A stretch of DNA of 64,000 nt from Aquimarina brevivitae (GTDB lineage: Bacteria; Bacteroidota; Bacteroidia; Flavobacteriales; Flavobacteriaceae). The translations under genes were made by a program, and so were the position numbers. Location: NCBI RefSeq assembly GCF_004216895.1, contig NZ_SGXE01000002.1, positions 434,001 through 498,000 of the forward strand, given 5' to 3'. The notes beneath the pieces are model-generated. The model had not been told where the DNA came from and did not search any database. It saw only the letters and a program-made list of their open reading frames with translations. Shown piece after piece: positions 25,757 through 34,838 of the stretch (the first letter of the stretch is position 1; each line of letters opens with the position of its first letter).

Positions 25757-27529
25757 TTAATTATAGATTTTTTGATATAAATCTTGGTATTTGTCCTTGA
25801 TTATCCGTCTTTTAAGCTTCATCGTAGGGGTAAGGTGCCCTGCTTCGATACTCCATTCGTCAGCGGTTAATTCGAATTTTTTAACACGCTCCCATTTTCC
25901 GAATTTCTCATTATGCTCGTCGATTTCTTCTTGATACCTATCGATAACCTTTTCGTTTTTTATCATTTCTTCATTTGAGGAACCTATATCCAAGCCTTTG
26001 CGTTCTGCCCATTCTCGTAAAAACTCGAAATTAGGTTGTACAAAAGCGGCTGGCATTTTTTCTCCTTCTCCGATAACCATAATTTGTTCGATAAATCTAG
26101 ATTGCTTCATGGCATTTTCAATTAACTGCGGCGCTACATATTTACCACCAGAAGTCTTGAACATTTCTTTTTTACGGTCGGTAATCTTCAAGAATCCTTC
26201 ACTGTCAATTTCTCCGATATCACCAGTGTGGAAGTATCCATTTTTAAGAACTTCGTCTGTTTTTTCTTGATCCTTATAATATCCTATCATAACCTGTGGA
26301 CCTTTAACTAGGATCTCTCCGTCTTCTGCGATTTTCACTTCTGTGTCGGGTAATAATTTACCTACAGTACCTATTTTAAAGCCTTTATTTCTTACATCAT
26401 TAACAGAGATCACAGGTGAGGTTTCGGTAAGTCCGTATCCTTCCATTACTGATATACCCGCTGCATTAAATACTCTAGCTAATCTAGGTTGTAACGCGGC
26501 ACTACCCGAAGCAATTACTTCTAAGTTTCCTCCCAAAGCTTCTTGCCACTTGCTAAAAATTAATTTTCGGGCTATTCCCAGTTTCTTTTCATACCACCAA
26601 CCGTTAGCACCGTATGGCTCATATTCTAAGCCTAATTCTACAGCCCAAAAGAATAATTTTTTCTTAAGCCCAGTTAAGTCTGCGCCCTTAGCAATAATTT
26701 TGTCGTATACTTTTTCTAGTAATCGAGGAACCGCAGTCATTACTTGTGGTTTCACTTCTTTAAGATTGTCACTAATAGTTTCCAAGGATTCTGCAAAATG
26801 TATTGAGATCCCTAGATACTGGTAGAGGTACATTAACATTCTTTCATAAATATGACAAACAGGTAAAAAGCTCAAGGATTTTGCCTGACCCGGTGGAATA
26901 GGAAATCGTGTAGAACTTGCAATCGCGTTACTTACTACATTTTTATGCGTTAGCATTACACCTTTGGGTCTACCTGTGGTTCCAGATGTATATATTAAAG
27001 TTGCCAGATCATCTTCTTTTACATTGGCCATTAAAGCTTCAACTTCAGATTGATTACTGTCATCCTTACCTAATTCTAATACTTCACTCCAGTTTTTACA
27101 ACCGTCGATGTCATCAAAGGAGTACACTTCTTTTAATGAAGGTACATTTGCTTTAATATTATTTACTTTTTGAAATACCTCTTCATCAGAAACGAAGCAA
27201 TAGGTCGATTCTGAATGATTCAATACATATTGATAATCTTCTTCAGAAATAGTAGGATAAATAGGTACATCTTGTGCACCTAATTGTAGTACTCCGATGT
27301 CTACTATATTCCATTCTGTTCTGTTGTTTGAAGAGATGATTGCAACTTTGTCGTTTGGTTTAACGCCTAACCGTAATAACCCCCTACTAATTCGGTTTGC
27401 CTTTTCTATGTATTCTTTGGTAGATGTAGCCACCCATTTACCTTCATACTTAGTCACTAAAGCCTTATCTAAATCATATTTTTCAAGTTGATAATATGGA
27501 AAATCAAATAAACGCGTAATTGTTGTCAT
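25757..27529 (-). CDS. Long-chain fatty acid-CoA ligase (AMP-forming)
   Basis: A 590-residue ANL-superfamily enzyme that activates fatty acids with ATP and CoA. Motifs: the P-loop TLIYTSGTTGRPKGVML (about residue 178), GYGLTETSP (about 365), YFHTGDIGEID (about 445) and the hinge LKITDRKKEMFKTSGGKYVAP. The length and the (D/G)RKK(E/D)xFKTSGGKY pattern fit long-chain acyl-CoA synthetases of the FAA1/FadD15 kind. It is transcribed alone toward the marR operon and is closed by its own terminator, yet carries a near copy of the marR palindrome upstream, so it is probably part of the same regulon and supplies acyl-CoA to the neighbouring beta-oxidation enzymes. Confidence 0.93.
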   Translation of the reverse strand: MTTITRLFDFPYYQLEKYDLDKALVTKYEGKWVATSTKEYIEKANRISRGLLRLGVKPNDKVAIISSNNRTEWNIVDIGVLQLGAQDVPIYPTISEEDYQYVLNHSESTYCFVSDEEVFQKVNNIKANVPSLKEVYSFDDIDGCKNWSEVLELGKDDSNQSEVEALMANVKEDDLATLIYTSGTTGRPKGVMLTHKNVVSNAIASSTRFPIPPGQAKSLSFLPVCHIYERMLMYLYQYLGISIHFAESLETISDNLKEVKPQVMTAVPRLLEKVYDKIIAKGADLTGLKKKLFFWAVELGLEYEPYGANGWWYEKKLGIARKLIFSKWQEALGGNLEVIASGSAALQPRLARVFNAAGISVMEGYGLTETSPVISVNDVRNKGFKIGTVGKLLPDTEVKIAEDGEILVKGPQVMIGYYKDQEKTDEVLKNGYFHTGDIGEIDSEGFLKITDRKKEMFKTSGGKYVAPQLIENAMKQSRFIEQIMVIGEGEKMPAAFVQPNFEFLREWAERKGLDIGSSNEEMIKNEKVIDRYQEEIDEHNEKFGKWERVKKFELTADEWSIEAGHLTPTMKLKRRIIKDKYQDLYQKIYN

Positions 27530-27619
27530 AGTTTTTTTAGATATTATTTAAGCTTTTTTATTGTTAAACGCATATATAACAAGAAAACATCTTTTTTCTC
27601 ATTAATCCCTATTTTATTT

Positions 27620-27635
27620 ACTATGCGTGCATAGT
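27620..27635. promoter_or_regulatory. Putative MarR operator upstream of the acyl-CoA ligase gene
   Basis: The 16-bp imperfect palindrome ACTATGCGTGCATAGT (only the central G/T pair does not match), preceded by TTT as at the marR site. It lies about 90 bp before the ligase ATG, directly downstream of a minus-strand TATAATTTG that may be the -7 element, a position where binding would block initiation. Confidence 0.65.
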
Positions 27636-27736
27636 TTCGCAAATTATAAAAAATAATATAATCCACAACTCTAATATATAAAAAAACCGGTATAGAATTG
27701 CGAACCTTTTAATTATTTATGAATTCTATTAGTGTA

Positions 27737-30130
27737 TTATAGTTTTATTACTTTATAGTTTTTTTCTGCTTTATCTTGCTGTATGTTAATAAAATACACT
27801 CCATTGGCTAGACCATTTAAAGTTATATCGCCAGATTCTGTAATTTGTTTTGTAGGAACTACAATTTGTCCATATATATTATACACAGTTGCATTAGCCT
27901 TATCCTCAGAGGCTAATGTAACATGCAAGATACCCTTGGTAGGGTTTGGGAACAGACTGATGTTGGATTTGTTGATATCCGCTACGTTTAAAGGTTCTTC
28001 TTTAATTATTTTTAGTTCTAGATCGTCAAAATAAAATCCGTCATTTTCTACGGCTTGATCAGAAACAAGTACAAATCTAATGTTGATACTTTTTCCTAAA
28101 TAATCACTAAGATTAACTTCTTCTTTGATCCATTCTTCTTGAAGCCCATCGTACAAGGGCTCTCCTGTAGGTTGCCCTGAATTTGTACTACCCGAGTTCG
28201 TATGTTTTCCGCATTGGGGTATCCAATTGCTTCCACCATCTTCTGATACCTGAAATTGCACATAGTCCCAGTTATTTTCAATATCCCATTTAGCAAAAAA
28301 TGAAACTTTAGCGGTAATAGCTTCTGTAAGATCAATAGTGTTAGTAAATTGTATTGCATTATTTTGATTAGGATTATAATCACCACCAGGTGAGTCGGTT
28401 ATGGAGCTTACAGCAGAAACATAGGTTGTATTAGTAGTTCCCCAACTGTCGCTATTAAATTCATTGAGGTTATCTGCTGAATTATCAACAATCGTTTCGG
28501 TTTTACCGTATGTTTTAGTAACTGTTATTGCCTCTGTTAGCGTACCTGTATCTAAAATTAATTGATACTCCACAATATCTCCATAGTTGATGGAGTTGTT
28601 TAGATTAATGATTATTTGATCATTGATTGGAGATCCAAACGATAAACTGGTATATGATTTCGCATCGCCTACTGATTCAATATTAGCACTAATAGGGTTT
28701 ACAGATACTTGAAAATTACCGGTACCACTAACTCCTACATTCTCTATTGTATAAGAAGCATTAAAGGAGGGATTGTCCTCGATATAAGCCGCACTAGTAT
28801 CACTTAATTTAGCATAATTACCGGCAATTTTGGCAGCAGCTAGGTTCAGGTAAACCATTTCTTTGCAGATACCAATGATTTCGCTAGAGGCTGGCCAAAA
28901 TTCATCTCCTATCTCTGGGGTAAAGGCAAAAACCTTGGTATGTGTACCAATAGTGCCATACATAAAATCATCAGAATCCCCAGCTGCTGGATATAGTCCT
29001 GCCGAGATGATGTTGTTATATCCGTTTTGTGTAACCATAATTGCAGATATTTGTTTGTAGTAATCATCGTCTGGTGTAGGAGCATTATCCGTATAACCAA
29101 AAGGATAGAGTAGGAGGTCTCCAAAGGTATGATTGTTCAATGCTACGCTAAAATTGTGTTGCTCTACAAACCATTTCATAGCTTGAGTTTCTACTTCAGA
29201 AAAAGGCGTAGCACCTCTGTAGGTGTCAGAACTCGTATTAGGCGAAGCTCCTTGACCTCCCCAAACTGAAGAAGAAGCGTCTCCGGTAGGATAATAATCA
29301 TAATTTCTATTCAGATCCACCCCATGAGTATTATATCTATTTTTTCGCCATAAACCGCCCCCATTGGGATTGGTTTTTTCGTTATAAAGATAGCCATCAG
29401 GGTTCACTACGGGTACGAAATACAATTCTGTATGGTCCACAATTTGTTTAACTAGTGGATCGGTTTCATAGTTTTCTAACAGATACCACATATAAAATAT
29501 CAATTGAGATAAGCTTGCTGGTTCCCTGGCGTGGTGAATCGCGTCATATAAAACTTCTGGCTCATCTTCATCTGTATCCGGCTTGTCAGAAATTTTAACC
29601 CATTGTAATTTGTTTCCTCCGATGGCTGGAGTTGTTGAATTATCCGGTGTTCCTTCTGTTGTAAAGTTACCGATGTCAAAGCGTGCTGAAATAAGATTGG
29701 GATACAAATTATGCATCGCATCCAGGTTATCTAGCATTTCTTGATAAGTTAAATAACCACCCATGGATCCTAACGAAAAGTTAGTAGGGGTAGGGTAATC
29801 TATCGGAGTAGTTACGGATGGACAGTATAGATTTTTTTCAGAGAAATCGTTTGATTTATTTCTTTTTATAAAATCAGCTTCGGCATCCTCGATAAGTATT
29901 TTTACCTCAAATCCGGCTTCCTTGATCATTTTTATTTCTTCGTTAGAAAAATAGGATATAAAAAAGGTGTTTGCTTTATGTACTCCGTGATCTAAAGGAA
30001 TTCCCTTAGCTGTTAAACTTTTTAAATCTCCTTGGTTTTGATAATATATCTTGACTTTACTATAATTCGGTTTTTGTTGAGAAAACCCTACAAAACTTAG
30101 TAATACTAGTGCAAAAAGAAGTTTTTTCAT
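27737..30130 (-). CDS. Secreted M14 zinc carboxypeptidase with T9SS tail
   Basis: A 797-residue secreted metallopeptidase. After the signal peptide and a propeptide-like segment, the M14 domain (about 120-435) has the zinc ligands H200 and E203 (IHHAREPAS), substrate-binding VNPDGY and GVDLNRNYD, third zinc ligand H334 (ALNNHTFGDLLLYP) and catalytic Glu E406 (FTPEIGDEFWP). A jelly-roll domain near 580-720 has FFAKWDIENNWDYVQFQVS and FYFDDLELKI, common in flavobacterial exo-enzymes. The end (ISLFPNPTKGILHV ... VYFINIQQDKAEKNYKVIKL) is a type A T9SS sorting domain. It likely trims peptides outside the cell. The gene is monocistronic by its neighbours. Confidence 0.94.
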   Translation of the reverse strand: MKKLLFALVLLSFVGFSQQKPNYSKVKIYYQNQGDLKSLTAKGIPLDHGVHKANTFFISYFSNEEIKMIKEAGFEVKILIEDAEADFIKRNKSNDFSEKNLYCPSVTTPIDYPTPTNFSLGSMGGYLTYQEMLDNLDAMHNLYPNLISARFDIGNFTTEGTPDNSTTPAIGGNKLQWVKISDKPDTDEDEPEVLYDAIHHAREPASLSQLIFYMWYLLENYETDPLVKQIVDHTELYFVPVVNPDGYLYNEKTNPNGGGLWRKNRYNTHGVDLNRNYDYYPTGDASSSVWGGQGASPNTSSDTYRGATPFSEVETQAMKWFVEQHNFSVALNNHTFGDLLLYPFGYTDNAPTPDDDYYKQISAIMVTQNGYNNIISAGLYPAAGDSDDFMYGTIGTHTKVFAFTPEIGDEFWPASSEIIGICKEMVYLNLAAAKIAGNYAKLSDTSAAYIEDNPSFNASYTIENVGVSGTGNFQVSVNPISANIESVGDAKSYTSLSFGSPINDQIIINLNNSINYGDIVEYQLILDTGTLTEAITVTKTYGKTETIVDNSADNLNEFNSDSWGTTNTTYVSAVSSITDSPGGDYNPNQNNAIQFTNTIDLTEAITAKVSFFAKWDIENNWDYVQFQVSEDGGSNWIPQCGKHTNSGSTNSGQPTGEPLYDGLQEEWIKEEVNLSDYLGKSINIRFVLVSDQAVENDGFYFDDLELKIIKEEPLNVADINKSNISLFPNPTKGILHVTLASEDKANATVYNIYGQIVVPTKQITESGDITLNGLANGVYFINIQQDKAEKNYKVIKL

Positions 30131-30358
30131 TTGATAATCAATGATGGAATTTGGTGTTAAAAGTAATCATATTTCAAAAAGTAAAATCAAGATCTTCTTA
30201 TAATTCAATTTGCTAGTCGCAATTTTCATATCGTTTTTAGATAATTTTTAATTAAAATTAAAAGATTTTAAGTTGTTTTTGTTAATCTAATACTAAACAG
30301 TAACGTTGAATAATATAAGGCTTAGAACTATTGTATCTTATTGTAAAACAAAACAATT

Positions 30359-30955
30359 ATGAAAACTAAGATAATATCGGTTACTGCTATTTTTAGTATA
30401 TTACTTACGATAGCTTGTGGCCCAACAGTTGAAACGGTAAAAACGACAGATAAGTCTTTAGATAAATACCAAAGCTTTGCATATTTACCTAATAGCAATT
30501 TTGAAAATAGTGATATTGGTTACGATGATCCATCTGTAGGTATTTCAGTAATTAATGCAGTAAATCAACAAATGCAAAAAGCGGGTTATGAGTTGGATAG
30601 AGAAAAACCTGATCTTTTAGTTTTAATCAGAACAAAAGTTTCTGTAGATGTGGTTAAAGACACCGAACCGGTTTATGCTACATATCCATATACTTATAGA
30701 TCACCGGTAAGTCCTTTATATGATCCATATTACTATAATTATTATTTTGGTTATGGAAATACCATTGGGTATACTACAGATACTGATAAATATAAGGATG
30801 GAACTTTAATTGTTGATCTGGTAGATAGAAAAACTAAGAAAGTTGTATGGAGTGGAGCGGCTTCTGATGAAATTTATCAATTGCAAGAGTCAAAAGCTAT
30901 TGCGGAGTATGTAGATGATTTGTTTGAAGACTTTCCCACAGTAGCTGGATACTAG
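30359..30955 (+). CDS. DUF4136 lipoprotein
   Basis: A 198-residue lipoprotein with the lipobox LTIACGP (Cys20). The mature part matches DUF4136: it begins with TTDKSLDKYQSFAYLPN, contains INAVNQQMQKAGYELDREKPDLLVLI, a Tyr/Pro-rich linker (YATYPYTYRSPVSPLYDPYY) and the characteristic GTLIVDLVDRKTKKVVWSG. Family members sit in the outer membrane or periplasm; no activity is known. The gene is flanked by a divergent peptidase gene and a convergent purL, with a hairpin terminator at 30985. Confidence 0.85.
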   Translation: MKTKIISVTAIFSILLTIACGPTVETVKTTDKSLDKYQSFAYLPNSNFENSDIGYDDPSVGISVINAVNQQMQKAGYELDREKPDLLVLIRTKVSVDVVKDTEPVYATYPYTYRSPVSPLYDPYYYNYYFGYGNTIGYTTDTDKYKDGTLIVDLVDRKTKKVVWSGAASDEIYQLQESKAIAEYVDDLFEDFPTVAGY

Positions 30956-30984
30956 GTCTCATATAAACTAACAAATAATAAAAC

Positions 30985-31017
30985 TGCGGAGCATGTCTGA
31001 TAAGATGTTGCTCCGCA
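30985..31017. terminator. Intrinsic terminator between convergent genes
   Basis: A 9-bp GC-rich stem (TGCGGAGCA with TGCTCCGCA) around a 15-base loop, followed by ATTTTAATT on the plus strand and TTTATTATTTG on the minus strand. It lies between the DUF4136 gene and purL and can serve both. Confidence 0.7.
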
Positions 31018-31030
31018 ATTTTAATTATAG

Positions 31031-34000
31031 TTATTGATTTGTTTTTTCAATCCAAAGTCTTGCATTAACAAAAGCTTCAAGCCATGGAGAAACTTCGTCT
31101 TTTCTATTTGTAGGGTAATTTGCCCAGTTCCATTGAAAGATAGAACGTTCAATATGTGGCATCATCACCAAATGTCTTCCTGTTTTATCACAAAGCATCG
31201 CAGTGTTAAAATCAGAACCGTTAGGATTTGCAGGATAACTTTCGTAACCATATTTTGCAACGATATTATATTCATTTTCCGCCAATGGCAGGTTGAATTT
31301 TCCTTCTCCGTGTGATATCCAAACACCAAGTGTGCTTCCTGCTAGTGAGGATAACATCACCGAATTATTTTTTTGTATCGCAACAGAAGTAAAACCACTT
31401 TCGTGTTTATGAGAATCATTATGAAGCATTTTGCCGTGTACCTTATGCTCTGGGTTGATCACTTCTAATTCCATAAACAACTGGCACCCATTACAAATAC
31501 CTACTGACAAGGTATCTTCGCGCTCAAAAAACCTTTTTAGTGCGTTATTTGCTTTTTCATTATATAAAAAGGCTCCGGCCCAACCTTTTGCAGAACCTAA
31601 AACGTCACTATTAGAAAACCCACCAACAGCACCGATAAATTGAATATCTTCTAATGTTTCCCTGCCGCTAATCAAATCGGTCATGTGCACATCTTTAACA
31701 TCAAAACCAGCGAGATACATCGCATTAGCCATTTCGCGTTCTGAGTTACTTCCTTTTTCTCGGATGATGGCCGCTTTTGGTCTTGGTTTTGAAGCGTCAA
31801 TTATAGGTTTCTTACCTGTAAAATGGTCAGGGAAGGAATAGTGAAGCGGTTGTTGATCAAAGTTTTGATAACGCGCTTCCGCTAAGTTATTAGCTGTTTG
31901 TTTTTGATCTAGTAGGAAAGATGTTTTATACCACACTTTTCGGTATTTTGAAACATCAAGATCGATAGTGTAAGGTCCATTATTGATGATTAACGACTCT
32001 CGATCAATTGGTTTGCCAATCTTAACATACGAAACTCCATTTTCATCAAAAACTGAGGATAAATCGACATCCTTTTTTGCTTGTAAAACAATCCCGGCAT
32101 TTTCTGAAAACAATAATTTGATTGTATCAGGTTCTTGCACAGCTGATAAATCTAGCATAGCCCCCAGATTTTTATCGGCAAAGCACAACTCTAATAAAGT
32201 AGTGATTAAACCTCCAGATGCCACATCGTGTCCGGCAGCGATTTTGTTTTCTTTTATTAACTGCTGAATAGTGTCAAATGTATTTTTAAAAGCCTTTACA
32301 TTTTTTATTGTTGGTGTTTTTTCACCAATTTTATTCAATACTTGAGCAAATGAAGATCCACCTAGTTGATGTTGATCGCCTGAAAGATTGATGTAAAATA
32401 GTTCACCTTCTTCTTTTTGTAGAACAGGCTCTACAACCTTTGTAATGTCATTACAATTACCGGCCGCAGATATGATGACAGTTCCAGGAGCAATAACTTC
32501 ATCATTAGGATATTTCTGTTTCATGGAAAGTGAATCTTTTCCAGTAGGAACATTGATTCCTAATTCAATAGCAAATTTTGACACAGCTTCCACAGCTTTA
32601 TACAATCTGGCATCTTCACCTTCGTTTTTGCAAGGCCACATCCAGTTAGCAGAAAGCGAAATCGATTTTAATCCCTCTTTTAGGGGTGCCCAAATGATAT
32701 TAGTAAGGGCTTCAGCAATTGAATTTTTACTTCCTGCATCTGGGTCAATGAGCGCAGAGATAGGAGAGTGTCCTATACTAGTTGCTATACCTTCTTTACC
32801 TTTGAAATCTAACGCCATTACGCCGCAGTTATTTAAGGGCAGTTGTAGTGGTCCTGCACATTGCTGTTTTGCCACTCTTCCTCCAACACATCGATCCACT
32901 TTGTTGGTCAACCAGTCTTTACAAGCTACAGCCTCAAGCTGTAGTACTTGCGTTAGGTAGTTTTCAAGCTGATCTTCGCTATAGGTTATCGCGTCATATG
33001 TCCTTTTGATATCGGTGTCTTCGAGTATTGTTTTTGGTGAGCTACCAAACATATCCGATAATTCTAAATCCATAGGTTTAGCCCCTGTGGTTTTTGACTC
33101 AAAAGTAAAACGGTGATCTCCGGTAACATCTCCAACCTGATACATTGGAGAACGTTCTCGATCTGCAATACGCTGCAGGATATCAATATCTTTTTTACCG
33201 ATTACTAATCCCATACGTTCCTGAGACTCATTACCTATAATTTCTTTTGCAGAGAGTGTAGGATCGCCAACCGGTAATTTATCTAAGTCAATATGACCAC
33301 CTGTTTCTTCCACTAGCTCGGATAAACAATTAAGGTGTCCACCAGCTCCGTGATCGTGGATAGAAACAATACTATTATGATCGCTCTCCACCATACCTCG
33401 AATTGCGTTGGCGGCTCTTTTTTGCATTTCGGGGTTGGATCGTTGTATAGCGTTTAATTCAATACCGCTACTAAATTCTCCAGTATCTGCTGAGGATACA
33501 GCTGCTCCTCCCATACCAATTCTATAATTATCTCCACCGAGAATAACAATTTTATCTCCGGTTTCCGGGCGGTCTTTAAGTGCTTGTTCATTTTTTCCAT
33601 AACCAATACCTCCTGCAAGCATTATTACTTTATCAAAACCTAATTTTCGAGCTTCTTCTTGATGCTCAAAGGTTAATACAGATCCAGAAATTAGCGGTTG
33701 ACCAAACTTATTTCCAAAATCGGATGCTCCGTTTGAAGCCTTGATTAAAATATCCATTGGTGTTTGATATAACCAAGCTCTCTCTTTCATTGCTTTTTCC
33801 CAAGGTCTGTTTTCTTCTAACCTAGAATAGGAAGTCATATATACTGCGGTACCAGCGAGCGGTAATGATCCTTTACCACCAGCTAAACGGTCCCTAATTT
33901 CTCCACCTGAGCCAGTTGCAGCCCCATTAAAAGGTTCAACTGTAGTTGGAAAGTTATGTGTCTCTGCTTTGAGTGAGATTACACTTTCAAAATCTTTTTC

Positions 34001-34702
34001 TTCATAAAAATCAGGTTTATCGGCTGATTTTGGTGCAAATTGTACTGCTTTAGGTCCTTTTATGAAGGCAACATTATCTTTATAGGCAGATACAATATCA
34101 TTCGGATTCGTTTCTGAAGTCTTTTTTATTAATTTAAATAGGGAAGAGGGTTGCTCTTTACCATCAATAATAAAAGTACCATTAAAGATTTTATGCCGGC
34201 AATGTTCTGAATTTACCTGTGAAAACCCAAACACTTCAGAATCGGTAAGTTTTCTACCGATACGCTTGCTTACCTCTTCTAAATATTTTACTTCTTCTGG
34301 GTTTAGTGCAAGTCCTTCTTTATCATTAAAAGCGGCAATATCATCAATTTCTTGAACTGCTTCTGGCTGGATACCAATGGTAAATATTTGCTGATCCAGC
34401 TGTTTATACTTTTGAGATAACATAGGGTCATAATCCGTGTAGTCTTCTGCTACCGATGTGAATTCTTCAATCCTGATGATATCTTCAATACCCATATTTT
34501 GGGTGATTTCTACAGCATTGGTACTCCAGGGAGAAATCATGGTTGCACGAGGACCAACAAAAAAAGCGTCAATAGACGCCGATGTAAGTTTTTCTTGATT
34601 CCCAAAAAGCCAAGTTAGTTTTTTACTGTTTTCTTCAGAGATTTCTTTCGTGGTTTGAACTACAAATACTTTCTCTTTTGGATTTCCGAAGAAGTGGATC
34701 AT
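31031..34702 (-). CDS. purL: Phosphoribosylformylglycinamidine synthase
   Basis: A 1223-residue single-chain FGAM synthase of the large (proteobacterial/eukaryotic) form, step four of purine biosynthesis. N-terminal PurS-like part, then two AIRS-type halves with SEHCRHKIFNG (about residue 165), LKAETHNFPTTVEPFNGAATG and DLELSDMFG, and a C-terminal glutamine amidotransferase whose Cys lies in VGICNGCQLFMEL with the His/Glu pair near WISHGEGKF and MMPHIERS. I chose the ATG at 34702 (MIHFFGNPKEKVF) over a TTG 12 codons earlier because the former is the usual beginning. It stands alone, so purine genes are not clustered here. Confidence 0.96.
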   Translation of the reverse strand: MIHFFGNPKEKVFVVQTTKEISEENSKKLTWLFGNQEKLTSASIDAFFVGPRATMISPWSTNAVEITQNMGIEDIIRIEEFTSVAEDYTDYDPMLSQKYKQLDQQIFTIGIQPEAVQEIDDIAAFNDKEGLALNPEEVKYLEEVSKRIGRKLTDSEVFGFSQVNSEHCRHKIFNGTFIIDGKEQPSSLFKLIKKTSETNPNDIVSAYKDNVAFIKGPKAVQFAPKSADKPDFYEEKDFESVISLKAETHNFPTTVEPFNGAATGSGGEIRDRLAGGKGSLPLAGTAVYMTSYSRLEENRPWEKAMKERAWLYQTPMDILIKASNGASDFGNKFGQPLISGSVLTFEHQEEARKLGFDKVIMLAGGIGYGKNEQALKDRPETGDKIVILGGDNYRIGMGGAAVSSADTGEFSSGIELNAIQRSNPEMQKRAANAIRGMVESDHNSIVSIHDHGAGGHLNCLSELVEETGGHIDLDKLPVGDPTLSAKEIIGNESQERMGLVIGKKDIDILQRIADRERSPMYQVGDVTGDHRFTFESKTTGAKPMDLELSDMFGSSPKTILEDTDIKRTYDAITYSEDQLENYLTQVLQLEAVACKDWLTNKVDRCVGGRVAKQQCAGPLQLPLNNCGVMALDFKGKEGIATSIGHSPISALIDPDAGSKNSIAEALTNIIWAPLKEGLKSISLSANWMWPCKNEGEDARLYKAVEAVSKFAIELGINVPTGKDSLSMKQKYPNDEVIAPGTVIISAAGNCNDITKVVEPVLQKEEGELFYINLSGDQHQLGGSSFAQVLNKIGEKTPTIKNVKAFKNTFDTIQQLIKENKIAAGHDVASGGLITTLLELCFADKNLGAMLDLSAVQEPDTIKLLFSENAGIVLQAKKDVDLSSVFDENGVSYVKIGKPIDRESLIINNGPYTIDLDVSKYRKVWYKTSFLLDQKQTANNLAEARYQNFDQQPLHYSFPDHFTGKKPIIDASKPRPKAAIIREKGSNSEREMANAMYLAGFDVKDVHMTDLISGRETLEDIQFIGAVGGFSNSDVLGSAKGWAGAFLYNEKANNALKRFFEREDTLSVGICNGCQLFMELEVINPEHKVHGKMLHNDSHKHESGFTSVAIQKNNSVMLSSLAGSTLGVWISHGEGKFNLPLAENEYNIVAKYGYESYPANPNGSDFNTAMLCDKTGRHLVMMPHIERSIFQWNWANYPTNRKDEVSPWLEAFVNARLWIEKTNQ

Positions 34703-34817
34703 AATCCTATATGGTTTTAATGTTTCATTAAGTTGCAAAAATACTATTTTCTTGGAATTATAATGCTAAAAGAACTTTTGGGATACCAAGAAATTATTAA
34801 CCAATTTCATAAAAAAA

Positions 34818-34834
34818 GGAGGCGTAATGCCTCC
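34818..34834 (-). terminator. Intrinsic terminator
   Basis: A 6-bp GC-rich stem (GGAGGC with GCCTCC, loop GTAAT) followed on the minus strand by seven T. It lies directly behind the endonuclease I gene. Confidence 0.75.
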
Positions 34835-34838
34835 CTGT

